NCBI GenBank assembly: GCA_023264085.1
Contig: JALQTF010000011.1
Coordinates: forward strand, 1 to 36,522
Origin: Acholeplasmataceae bacterium
Lineage (GTDB): Bacteria; Bacillota_I; Bacilli_A; Acholeplasmatales; Acholeplasmataceae
DNA length: 36,522 nucleotides
Direction of reading: 5' to 3'
Positions 1-6,107 of this stretch are shown here, one piece after another. Each line of letters begins with the position of its first letter. Position 1 is the stretch's first letter. The notes below the pieces were generated by a model. That model saw nothing but the letters and a program-made list of their open reading frames with translations, was not told the DNA's origin and searched no databases. The position numbers were made by a program, and so were the translations under genes.

Positions 1-990
1 TAAAAAATCAGCAAAAGAAAGTGTCTCACATCGTATGAATCCTTTTTCAAAATCCGTATGTATAATGCCAGCACATTGTGGTGCTTTCATTCCTTGTCTA
101 AATGTCCATGCTCGTACTTCAGGCTCACCTGCAGTAAAAAAAGTTTTTAGACCTAAAAGATGATAACTCTTTTCAATCACAGTTTCCAATCCACTTTGAT
201 GCAATCCATAAGACGATAGTAATTCTTTCTTTTCATCTTCTTCTAATACAGCTAGTTCTGATTCCAACTGTGCGGATACAGGTATGACTTCAATATTAAA
301 TGGTGCTAAATATGCAATTAATTTTATCAAATACTTTTGATTTTCTAGATCAAATAAATCATCTTCTCCTATATTTGCAATCACAAGCATTTTTTTGAAA
401 CTTAATAATTGCAATTGTTTAAGAAAAGGGTAGTCATCTTCTTCAAAAAGATCATAGTTTAGGCGTTTATCTGAACTTAAAATATCTTTAATTTTCAATA
501 AAATTGTTTCTTCGTAAAGACCTTCTTTTGGTGATTGTTTTTTCTTTTTTCCAAGTTTATCAATGCGTTTATCAATACTCTCTAAATCTGCAAGTCGTAA
601 TTCTACATCAATCGTTTCAAAATCACGGACAGGATCAACAGACCCATCGACATGTGTAACATCTTTGAGATCAAAGCAACGTACAACATGACATATCGCA
701 TCTACCTCGCGTATATGCGATAAGAATTGGTTTCCAAGACCTTCGCCTTTAGAAGCACCTTTAACGAGTCCAGCAATATCAGTAAATTGATATGCTGTTG
801 GAATGATTTTCTTTGGTTGATAAACATCAGCAAGTTGTTGCAATCTTTGATCTGGTACTGAAACAATACCAACATTAGGTTCAATCGTTGCAAATGGATA
901 ATTTGCAGCAAGTGCACCAGCTTTTGTTAATGCATTAAATAATGTTGATTTGCCTACATTAGGTAATCCTATGATACCTGCTTGTAACAT
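1..990 (-). CDS. ychF: Ribosome-binding ATPase YchF/EngD, C-terminus cut by window edge
   Basis: This is an Obg-family P-loop protein that in characterised bacteria binds ribosomes and prefers ATP. The frame is open from the ATG at 988-990 to the window edge, giving 330 codons of an expected 360 or so. Visible features are the P-loop GLPNVGKST (residues about 8-16), the G3 motif DIAGLVKGA, and IANIGE in place of the usual NKxD. The last of these fits the YchF subfamily, which has relaxed guanine specificity. A TGS-like C-terminal domain begins near KTFFTAGEPEVRAWTF. The ribosome binding site AAAGGAG lies 6-7 bases before the ATG. The gene sits directly behind the ftsZ terminator with no room for a separate promoter, so it is probably expressed by read-through. 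Family assignment is secure; the missing C-terminus is a window effect, not a truncation. Confidence 0.95.
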   Translation of the reverse strand, partial: MLQAGIIGLPNVGKSTLFNALTKAGALAANYPFATIEPNVGIVSVPDQRLQQLADVYQPKKIIPTAYQFTDIAGLVKGASKGEGLGNQFLSHIREVDAICHVVRCFDLKDVTHVDGSVDPVRDFETIDVELRLADLESIDKRIDKLGKKKKQSPKEGLYEETILLKIKDILSSDKRLNYDLFEEDDYPFLKQLQLLSFKKMLVIANIGEDDLFDLENQKYLIKLIAYLAPFNIEVIPVSAQLESELAVLEEDEKKELLSSYGLHQSGLETVIEKSYHLLGLKTFFTAGEPEVRAWTFRQGMKAPQCAGIIHTDFEKGFIRCETLSFADFL

Positions 991-1005
991 AACTATCTCC
1001 TTTAA

Positions 1006-1026
1006 AAAAAGGCGTTTCGCCTTTTT
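1006..1026 (-). terminator. Terminator of ftsZ, overlapping its stop codon
   Basis: A 9-bp hairpin has arms at 1006-1014 and 1018-1026 with a 3-base loop, followed on the minus strand by a run of T. It begins inside the ftsZ stop codon (1025-1027) and ends about 15 bases before the ychF start. It may therefore attenuate ychF rather than stop all transcription. Confidence 0.8.
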
Positions 1027-2143
1027 ATAATGATCCTTTTTTCTTTAACCAAGATGGTATTTTTGGACCTTCTTTTTTCTCTTCTTGTGCATCGACTGAT
1101 TTCAAACCTTCATTGGTCATTTCGAGCTGGTCATCTGATTGATTATTAAGAATTTCATCAAATATGTCTAACCCTGTTTCAGTCCCTTTTAATTCATAAC
1201 CAGTAGCAATCACAGTCACAACCATTTCATCATTCATCTCTAAACTTACAGCTGAACCATAAATAATATTCAAATCTTTATCTGTTGCATTTCTAATTTC
1301 AGAGATCGCTTGTTCAGTTTCAAATAACGTAATGTTCGTGCCACTTGTAATATTGACAATGGCATCTGTTGCACCATTAATTGAAATTTCTAATAGTTTT
1401 GAATGAATGGCTTTCCTAGCTGCCTCAACTGCTCTATTTTCACCAGATGCTATCCCAACACCCATGAGTGCCATTCCTTTATTTTCCATCACTGTACGTA
1501 CATCTGCAAAATCTACGTTAATGAGCCCAGGAACTGTAATGATTTCTGCGACACCTTGAACTCCTTGTCTTAAAACATTATCAGACTCTCTAAAGGCTTC
1601 TAATAGTTGTGTCGAAGGTCCAGAAACTTCAAGAAGTTTTTCATTGGGAATCACAATCAATGTGTCAACATGCGGTTTCATTTCTTCGATCCCTTTAATT
1701 GCTTCTCGCATGCGCACAGGACCTTCAAATGTAAATGGTTTTGTGACGATACCAATCGTTAAAGCACCTAATTCTTTGGCCTTTTTAGCAATAATCGGTG
1801 CCGCACCTGTACCAGTGCCACCACCCATACCACACGTAATGAAAACCATATCAGATCCTCTTAGCATCTCTTCAATTTCTTTGGTTGATTCCAGTGCTGC
1901 GCGTTTTCCAACTTCTGGTTTTGCTCCTGCACCTAATCCTCTTAATAAATTTTTACCAATTTGAATACGTGTTTCAGCTTTTGAGTGTTTAAGTACTTGT
2001 GCATCGGTATTTACAGCGACAAAAGTGACGCCAGAGACATCATTTTCAATCATTCTATTGACAGCATTTCCGCCACCACCACCAACACCAACAACTTTGA
2101 TAATCGGTTTTTGATTAAATTCGTCGTGTTCGCCAAATACCAT
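1025..2143 (-). CDS. ftsZ: Cell division protein FtsZ
   Basis: Tubulin-like GTPase that polymerises into the division ring. The 372 residues show the N-terminal glycine cluster GVGGGGGNAVNRM (18-31), the tubulin signature GGGTGTG (107-113) and the T7 synergy loop NVDFADV (209-215) that completes the GTPase site of the next subunit. A variable linker of roughly 40 residues is followed by a C-terminal peptide ending IPSWLKKKGSL. This resembles the IPxFL(R/K) peptide that binds FtsA, SepF or EzrA. The ATG at 2143 is chosen because the nearby ATG at 2150 is out of frame; only a GGGG stretch about 10 bases upstream could act as ribosome binding site. The gene lies between tgt and ychF rather than in a dcw cluster with ftsA or mur genes, as often seen in wall-reduced lineages. 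Confidence 0.98.
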   Translation of the reverse strand: MVFGEHDEFNQKPIIKVVGVGGGGGNAVNRMIENDVSGVTFVAVNTDAQVLKHSKAETRIQIGKNLLRGLGAGAKPEVGKRAALESTKEIEEMLRGSDMVFITCGMGGGTGTGAAPIIAKKAKELGALTIGIVTKPFTFEGPVRMREAIKGIEEMKPHVDTLIVIPNEKLLEVSGPSTQLLEAFRESDNVLRQGVQGVAEIITVPGLINVDFADVRTVMENKGMALMGVGIASGENRAVEAARKAIHSKLLEISINGATDAIVNITSGTNITLFETEQAISEIRNATDKDLNIIYGSAVSLEMNDEMVVTVIATGYELKGTETGLDIFDEILNNQSDDQLEMTNEGLKSVDAQEEKKEGPKIPSWLKKKGSL

Positions 2144-2172
2144 GCTTCATACCCCATTTCATACTTATCATT

Positions 2173-2181
2173 ATTGTATCA
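2173..2181 (-). promoter_or_regulatory. Probable extended -10 promoter of ftsZ
   Basis: TGaTACAAT on the minus strand lies about 30 bases upstream of the ftsZ ATG, just after the tgt stop. No good -35 is seen at the right distance. The same TGa-plus-Pribnow form occurs before other genes in the window. Confidence 0.5.
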
Positions 2182-2190
2182 TGAAAAAGT

Positions 2191-2205
2191 TGAGTTTTAA
2201 ACTCA
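2191..2205 (-). terminator. Weak hairpin at the tgt stop codon
   Basis: TGAGTTT and AAACTCA form a short palindrome that includes the tgt TGA stop (2203-2205), followed on the minus strand by ACTTTTTC. The stem is short and A/T-rich, so termination would be partial. Confidence 0.4.
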
Positions 2206-3312
2206 TTTAAAATAATTTGTCTTTGATTTCATATTTATGTAATAATCATACAATCGATCTTCTTTAATCGCTTCTCTTATTTCTTTCATCAAATGTTTTA
2301 AATAAGCCAAATTCTGAATACTTACAAGTCTAGAAACTAATAATTCTTCAGCTTTATACAAATGCCTTAAATATGATTTTGTGTATGGTGAAGCCAAAGT
2401 TTTTAAATTTGAATCTAAAGGCGATAAATCAAACTCATATCGTTTAGATTTTAGTATGACTTTTCCTTCAGTAGTTAATGCAGTACCATGCCTTGCAAGT
2501 CTTGTGGGTAGGACACAATCAAACATATCGATCCCATTCATGACATTTGTAATGAGATCTTCTGGTGCACCTACTCCCATCAAATATCTTGGTTTATCAA
2601 TGGGAAGGACATCTTTTAATAAAGCTGTGATACGATACATATCTTCTTTTGATTCGCCAACTGATAATCCTCCAATAGAATATCCATCAAAACCAATTGC
2701 CATTGTTTTCTCTGCAGAATATAATCTTAAATCTTCTTCCAATCCACCTTGGACGATGCCAAATAATGCTTGATCGGTTGATAAATAGTCTTTCCCTCTT
2801 TTCGCCCATCTAAGTGTTCTTTCAAGCGAATCTTTTAAGTATTCTCGAGATTCATGAGGTGGCGGGCATTCATCAAAACTCATAATAATGTCTGCACCTA
2901 TCGTTTGTTGTATATCAATGGATAATTCTGGAGACATAAAGAGTGGACTTCCATTTTTATGATGCTTAAAATGCACACCCTCTTCAGTGATTTTTCTCAT
3001 TTTTGATAAACTAAATACTTGATAACCACCACTATCTGTGAGTAAAGCATGTTGCCACTGCATCATATGTTTAACATTACCATGTGCTTTCACTACATCC
3101 ATACCCGGTTGATTCCATAGATGATATGTGTTTGCTAAAATAAGCCCCTCAGAAACATGTTCAATCTCTTCTGGTGTTAATGATTTCACTGTTGCTTGAG
3201 TACCAACTGGCATAAAAATAGGTGTTTCAAAGGTGCCACTTGGTGTATGTAGTTTTCCGTATCTTGCACCTGTTTGTTTACAAGTGTGTATGAGTTCAAA
3301 TGTAATCGCCAT
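2203..3312 (-). CDS. tgt: tRNA-guanine transglycosylase lacking the usual zinc cysteines
   Basis: Exchanges G34 of GUN-anticodon tRNAs (Tyr, His, Asn, Asp) for a 7-deazaguanine base, normally preQ1 in bacteria. The 369 residues have normal length and retain DSGGYQVFS (catalytic Asp about 93), SFDEC (145-149), GIVQGG (185-190), IGGLSVGE (213-220) and FDCVLPTR with the nucleophilic Asp at about 265. The Val in LSVGE, where eukaryotic queuine enzymes carry Gly, favours a preQ1-type pocket. The odd part is the C-terminal zinc site. Where homologues read PLDPNCDCYTC, this protein reads PLDSNLKTLAS (298-308), so all three Cys ligands are gone, although the downstream His (RHL, about 317) remains. 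The ribosome binding site AAAGGA precedes the ATG. It is divergent from queT across 72 bases carrying a preQ1 riboswitch, which supports a queuosine role. Confidence 0.96.
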   Translation of the reverse strand: MAITFELIHTCKQTGARYGKLHTPSGTFETPIFMPVGTQATVKSLTPEEIEHVSEGLILANTYHLWNQPGMDVVKAHGNVKHMMQWQHALLTDSGGYQVFSLSKMRKITEEGVHFKHHKNGSPLFMSPELSIDIQQTIGADIIMSFDECPPPHESREYLKDSLERTLRWAKRGKDYLSTDQALFGIVQGGLEEDLRLYSAEKTMAIGFDGYSIGGLSVGESKEDMYRITALLKDVLPIDKPRYLMGVGAPEDLITNVMNGIDMFDCVLPTRLARHGTALTTEGKVILKSKRYEFDLSPLDSNLKTLASPYTKSYLRHLYKAEELLVSRLVSIQNLAYLKHLMKEIREAIKEDRLYDYYINMKSKTNYFK

Positions 3313-3324
3313 AATATTCCTTTG

Positions 3325-3333
3325 TGATATAAT
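3325..3333 (+). promoter_or_regulatory. Extended -10 promoter of queT
   Basis: TGaTATAAT lies 7 bases before the first stem of the preQ1 aptamer, so transcription would start almost exactly at the aptamer's 5' end. No recognisable -35 is present. Confidence 0.7.
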
Positions 3334-3339
3334 GATGTA

Positions 3340-3378
3340 GGCTGTATCCTAGTTACCAGCCAAATAAAAAAACAGGGG
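3340..3378 (+). promoter_or_regulatory. PreQ1-I riboswitch, translational type
   Basis: Stem P1 is GGCTG (3340-3344) with CAGCC (3357-3361). The loop TATCCTAGTTAC carries the conserved CTAG(T/C)TA core of class I preQ1 aptamers. An A-rich tail (3362-3372) leads to ACAGGGG (3372-3378). CCT in the loop (3348-3350) can pair with AGG (3374-3376) to form the pseudoknot, which hides the Shine-Dalgarno AGGGG located 7 bases before the queT ATG. Ligand binding would thus block translation of the transporter. The assignment rests on sequence pattern, predicted pairing and the queT context. Confidence 0.87.
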
Positions 3379-3384
3379 TGTTTT

Positions 3385-3873
3385 ATGTCTTTAATATTTT
3401 ATATTAAAAATGCAATGATTGCAGCAATTTATGTCGTATTATTATACGTCTTTCAATTTTTAAGCTTTGAGCTTGTGCAATTTAGAATCGCAGAGCTATT
3501 ATTAGTGCTTGTATTATTTAATTCTAAATCTTTTTATGGAATTACGATCGGTACCTTCGTTGGTAATCTCATTTTCTCTCCATATGGATTTGTAGATGCA
3601 CTTGTAGGTACTCTCGCAACCATCATAACTTTGTTACTCATGATGCTTTTAAAGAAAAAACTAATGCTTTCATTGTTGATGCCAGGCATTGTCAATGGTA
3701 TTATCATTGGTCTGATGCTTGTTTATTTTAGTGATATTACAACATTCAATGCATTTATCATCACTTTTGGATGGATTTTCTTTGGTCAAACGGTTGTTTT
3801 ATTGACACTTGGCTTTCCGTTTTACAAACTACTCAAAGAAAAACCTTCATTTCAAGAACTCATAAATTTTTAA
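3385..3873 (+). CDS. queT: QueT, ECF S component for queuosine precursor uptake
   Basis: A 162-residue membrane protein with about five to six hydrophobic segments and no ATPase, the size of an ECF transporter substrate-capture (S) subunit. QFRIAELLLVLVLF near residues 32-45 matches the Q(F/V)R(I/L)xEAL region of the QueT/COG4708 family, whose members take up preQ1 or a related precursor. It would work with an EcfA/A'/T energising module encoded elsewhere. Position supports the call: a preQ1-I riboswitch overlaps its ribosome binding site and tgt lies divergently next to it. No queC, D, E or F gene is in view, so salvage rather than synthesis is likely, although absence from the genome cannot be judged. 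The 3' end overlaps the convergent mutY by 27 bases. Confidence 0.88.
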   Translation: MSLIFYIKNAMIAAIYVVLLYVFQFLSFELVQFRIAELLLVLVLFNSKSFYGITIGTFVGNLIFSPYGFVDALVGTLATIITLLLMMLLKKKLMLSLLMPGIVNGIIIGLMLVYFSDITTFNAFIITFGWIFFGQTVVLLTLGFPFYKLLKEKPSFQELINF

Positions 3874-4863
3874 ATGTGCGTTTGGCATCATCTTGAATTT
3901 TTGATCATCAAATGACACAAGGTCAATACTTTTTGATTTTAAAGATTTAAGTTTGAAATGATGTACATCCATATACCATATTTGATGAGTAAAAACATGC
4001 TTAAATTTTTTCATCGATTTGATGTGATCAACAATAATACCTAATGATTCTAACCATTCAATCGTGTAGGTTACACTTTCAGATTCTATTTGTAAAAAGA
4101 GATACATCCCTTCAAAAAGGGATTGTGTCTCTTTTTTTATGAGATAGCGATTATGGTCATCAGTTATAATACACGTCATAAGTTGAATGTGTTTCTTAGA
4201 TTGAGGTTTAGATTTAAATGGATAGAGGTGTTGCACTTGATGCTCATAACTGCGACACATATCATTTAAAGGACATTTATGACAGTTCGGTTGTGTAGGT
4301 TTGCATATTGTTGCACCTAATTCCATCATTGCATGTGTATAAATATCTGGTTCATTTATGTCAATGAGAGATTGATTTAATTGATTTAATTGTTTCATTG
4401 TTTTTGGTTTTTTTATGTCATCATCAATCATGTAAACACGAGTTAATACACGCATCACATTACCATCTAAAGCACTATATGGCTTTTTGAATGCTGTAGA
4501 CATAATGGCACCGGCAGTATAATCACCAATCCCAGGAAGCCCTCTAATGTCTTTATAATTTGTAGGAAATTTCCCATGATAGTTTTTTTGGATTTGTATT
4601 GCAGCTTGATGCATAAGTCTGAATCTTCTGTAGTACCCCAATCCTCTTACATATGGAAGGATCTCTTCAAAAGAAACCGAAGCAAGTGATTGAATATCTT
4701 TGAATCGCAATAAAAATGCTTCATAATATGGTAACATCGTGACCACTTGCGTTTGTTGAAGCATAATTTCAGCAACCCATATTGCATAAGGATCTTGAGA
4801 TTCCCTAAACGGCAACATACGTTTATTTTTTTTATACCAAGTGTTAAGTTCTTTAATGCTCAT
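3847..4863 (-). CDS. mutY: Adenine DNA glycosylase MutY
   Basis: Removes adenine mispaired with 8-oxoguanine. With the ATG at 4863 (MSIKEL) the protein has 338 residues. It shows AEIMLQQTQ with the catalytic Glu at about 32, the helix-hairpin-helix GLPGIGDYTAG (108-118), the catalytic Asp in SALDGNVMRVLTR (about 133), and the iron-sulfur motif C-X6-C-X2-C-X5-C at 187, 194, 197 and 203. The C-terminal 110 residues are the weakly conserved NUDIX-like domain that reads 8-oxoG. A longer frame starts at 4890, but its extra residues lie inside the upstream phosphatase gene. The chosen start forms TAATG with that gene's stop, implying translational coupling. The 3' end runs 27 bases into the convergent queT. 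Confidence 0.95.
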   Translation of the reverse strand: MSIKELNTWYKKNKRMLPFRESQDPYAIWVAEIMLQQTQVVTMLPYYEAFLLRFKDIQSLASVSFEEILPYVRGLGYYRRFRLMHQAAIQIQKNYHGKFPTNYKDIRGLPGIGDYTAGAIMSTAFKKPYSALDGNVMRVLTRVYMIDDDIKKPKTMKQLNQLNQSLIDINEPDIYTHAMMELGATICKPTQPNCHKCPLNDMCRSYEHQVQHLYPFKSKPQSKKHIQLMTCIITDDHNRYLIKKETQSLFEGMYLFLQIESESVTYTIEWLESLGIIVDHIKSMKKFKHVFTHQIWYMDVHHFKLKSLKSKSIDLVSFDDQKFKMMPNAHLKIYEFLK

Positions 4864-5384
4864 TACAAAGTAATTTTTCTGACACCACAATGTTCAATGA
4901 TATCGTCAAAATGCGTGAGTGTTGAAATCGCAATACCGTGAGACACAACGATGACTTGATCATATTGAGTATATTTAAGTAATACAAGTTCCATTCTTTT
5001 TTTAATCGCATCAAATGTTTCATAATGAAATAGGTTTTTAACATCTTTTTTGCCTTTATATTTCATATAAGCCTCAAATGCACCTTCACCATCGACATCA
5101 CTATTCGGATTGATATCAGGCATCCATTCATGCAAATCATGTTCAACAACAACTTCTAATCCTAAATGAGATGCTATAATGGCAGCCGTTTGAAGTGCTC
5201 TTGTAAATGGAGATGCTATGATGATTTGTGCACCTTTAAGTGAAGGATCTTTCCCTCTTTCATGTGCCTGAAGAATCCCATTATCAGTAAGTTTGCCAAA
5301 ATTATAAGCCATACCATAAATACCACGTTCAATCACTTCATCATAGCGTGGCTCTGCATGTCTAATTAAATAAAATGTTGTCAT
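4863..5384 (-). CDS. Histidine phosphatase superfamily protein
   Basis: A 173-residue phosphatase of the phosphoglycerate mutase-like fold. The phosphoryl-accepting His lies in YLIRHAEPRYDE (about 5-16), a second core region is ASPFTRALQTA, and the second catalytic His is in VIVVSHGIAIS near the C-terminus. RHAE rather than RHGE fits the SixA/CobC-like end of the superfamily more than glycolytic mutases. The substrate is unknown. The frame is open to 5414, but the ATG at 5384 is preferred because GAGG lies 8 bases upstream and the catalytic motif begins five residues in. The stop overlaps the mutY start (TAATG), forming a two-gene operon. Its promoter is the TGaTATAAT at 5401-5409, facing away from the nitroreductase promoter. 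Confidence 0.85.
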   Translation of the reverse strand: MTTFYLIRHAEPRYDEVIERGIYGMAYNFGKLTDNGILQAHERGKDPSLKGAQIIIASPFTRALQTAAIIASHLGLEVVVEHDLHEWMPDINPNSDVDGEGAFEAYMKYKGKKDVKNLFHYETFDAIKKRMELVLLKYTQYDQVIVVSHGIAISTLTHFDDIIEHCGVRKITL

Positions 5385-5400
5385 TTTATACCTCGCTTGT

Positions 5401-5409
5401 ATTATATCA
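5401..5409 (-). promoter_or_regulatory. Extended -10 promoter of phosphatase-mutY operon
   Basis: TGaTATAAT on the minus strand, about 17 bases before the phosphatase ATG. It is divergent from the near-identical element at 5446-5454. Confidence 0.65.
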
Positions 5410-5445
5410 CACACTGATACACATTTTATGACCTTCTTTATCTCG

Positions 5446-5454
5446 TGATATAAT
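5446..5454 (+). promoter_or_regulatory. Extended -10 promoter of nitroreductase
   Basis: TGaTATAAT with a short leader, followed by a full AGGAGG ribosome binding site at 5464-5469. No clear -35 is seen. Confidence 0.65.
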
Positions 5455-5474
5455 ACATTTGCAAGGAGGAAATC

Positions 5475-6080
5475 ATGAAATTACTTGAAAGAAGATCTAT
5501 AAGATTATACGATGAAAATGTAAAAATTAATGATGATGAATTAAAACAAATCATCTTAGAGGCAAACTTAGCACCCTCTTCAATGAATATGCAACCCTGG
5601 AGATATGTCATTATCTCATCTAAAGAGTCAAAAGAAAAGCTACGACCTGCACTATATGGCAATTTAAGACAATTAGAAACGAGTGCTGCTATGATTGTTA
5701 TTTTCAATGACTTACATAAGTTTGAACTCGCTGAAAAAATATATAATACTGCTGTAGAAAAAGGATTGATGCCTGAAGATGTGAGAGAAAAACAGCTAGC
5801 AAATATAAGAAACATGGTTCAAAAAGTTGATTTAAACAAATTGAATGTAAGTGGTATGATTGACTGCGGATTAGCTGCAATGAATTTAATGTATGTTGCA
5901 CGTGAACATGGATATGATACATGTCCAATTGGTGGCTTTAATCATGAGATGATTCATGACGTGGTCGATTTAGATAAAGAACGTTATTCACCTGTCATGA
6001 TTGTTTCCATTGGTAAAGCTGCTGAAGAAGGTTTTCCTTCGGTACGATTACCATTTGATGATGTTGCAAAAATTATATAA
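5475..6080 (+). CDS. Nitroreductase family flavoprotein
   Basis: A 201-residue FMN-dependent oxidoreductase of the nitroreductase fold, using NAD(P)H to reduce nitro compounds, quinones or similar acceptors. Typical features are the N-terminal LLERRSIRLYDE, where the paired Arg usually contact FMN phosphate, then APSSMNMQPWRYVI (about 33-46), the family's PSxxNxQPW flavin-binding motif. The C-terminal CPIGGFNHE segment and VSIGKAAEEGFPS follow the usual pattern of the second flavin-contacting region. It starts 11 bases after the first G of a strong AGGAGG. It stands alone between a divergent phosphatase operon and a convergent exporter operon. The physiological substrate cannot be told from sequence. 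Confidence 0.9.
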   Translation: MKLLERRSIRLYDENVKINDDELKQIILEANLAPSSMNMQPWRYVIISSKESKEKLRPALYGNLRQLETSAAMIVIFNDLHKFELAEKIYNTAVEKGLMPEDVREKQLANIRNMVQKVDLNKLNVSGMIDCGLAAMNLMYVAREHGYDTCPIGGFNHEMIHDVVDLDKERYSPVMIVSIGKAAEEGFPSVRLPFDDVAKII

Positions 6081-6105
6081 AAAATAGCCTTTAAAAGGCT
6101 ATTTT
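6081..6105. terminator. Bidirectional terminator between nitroreductase and exporter operon
   Basis: An 11-bp hairpin (arms 6081-6091 and 6095-6105, core ATAGCC/GGCTAT) is flanked by A and T runs, so it works on both strands. It abuts the nitroreductase stop (6078-6080) and the stop of the convergent exporter gene (6108-6110). Confidence 0.85.
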
Positions 6106-6107
6106 TT

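Noticed and set aside
1644..1964. 106-residue open frame on the plus strand inside ftsZ
   Set aside because: It is antisense to well conserved FtsZ codons, has no ribosome binding site and no recognisable motif; the openness follows from codon bias.
4864..4890. Longer N-terminus of mutY starting at 4890
   Set aside because: The extra nine residues lie inside the upstream phosphatase gene and lack family similarity; the ATG at 4863 overlaps that gene's stop as TAATG.
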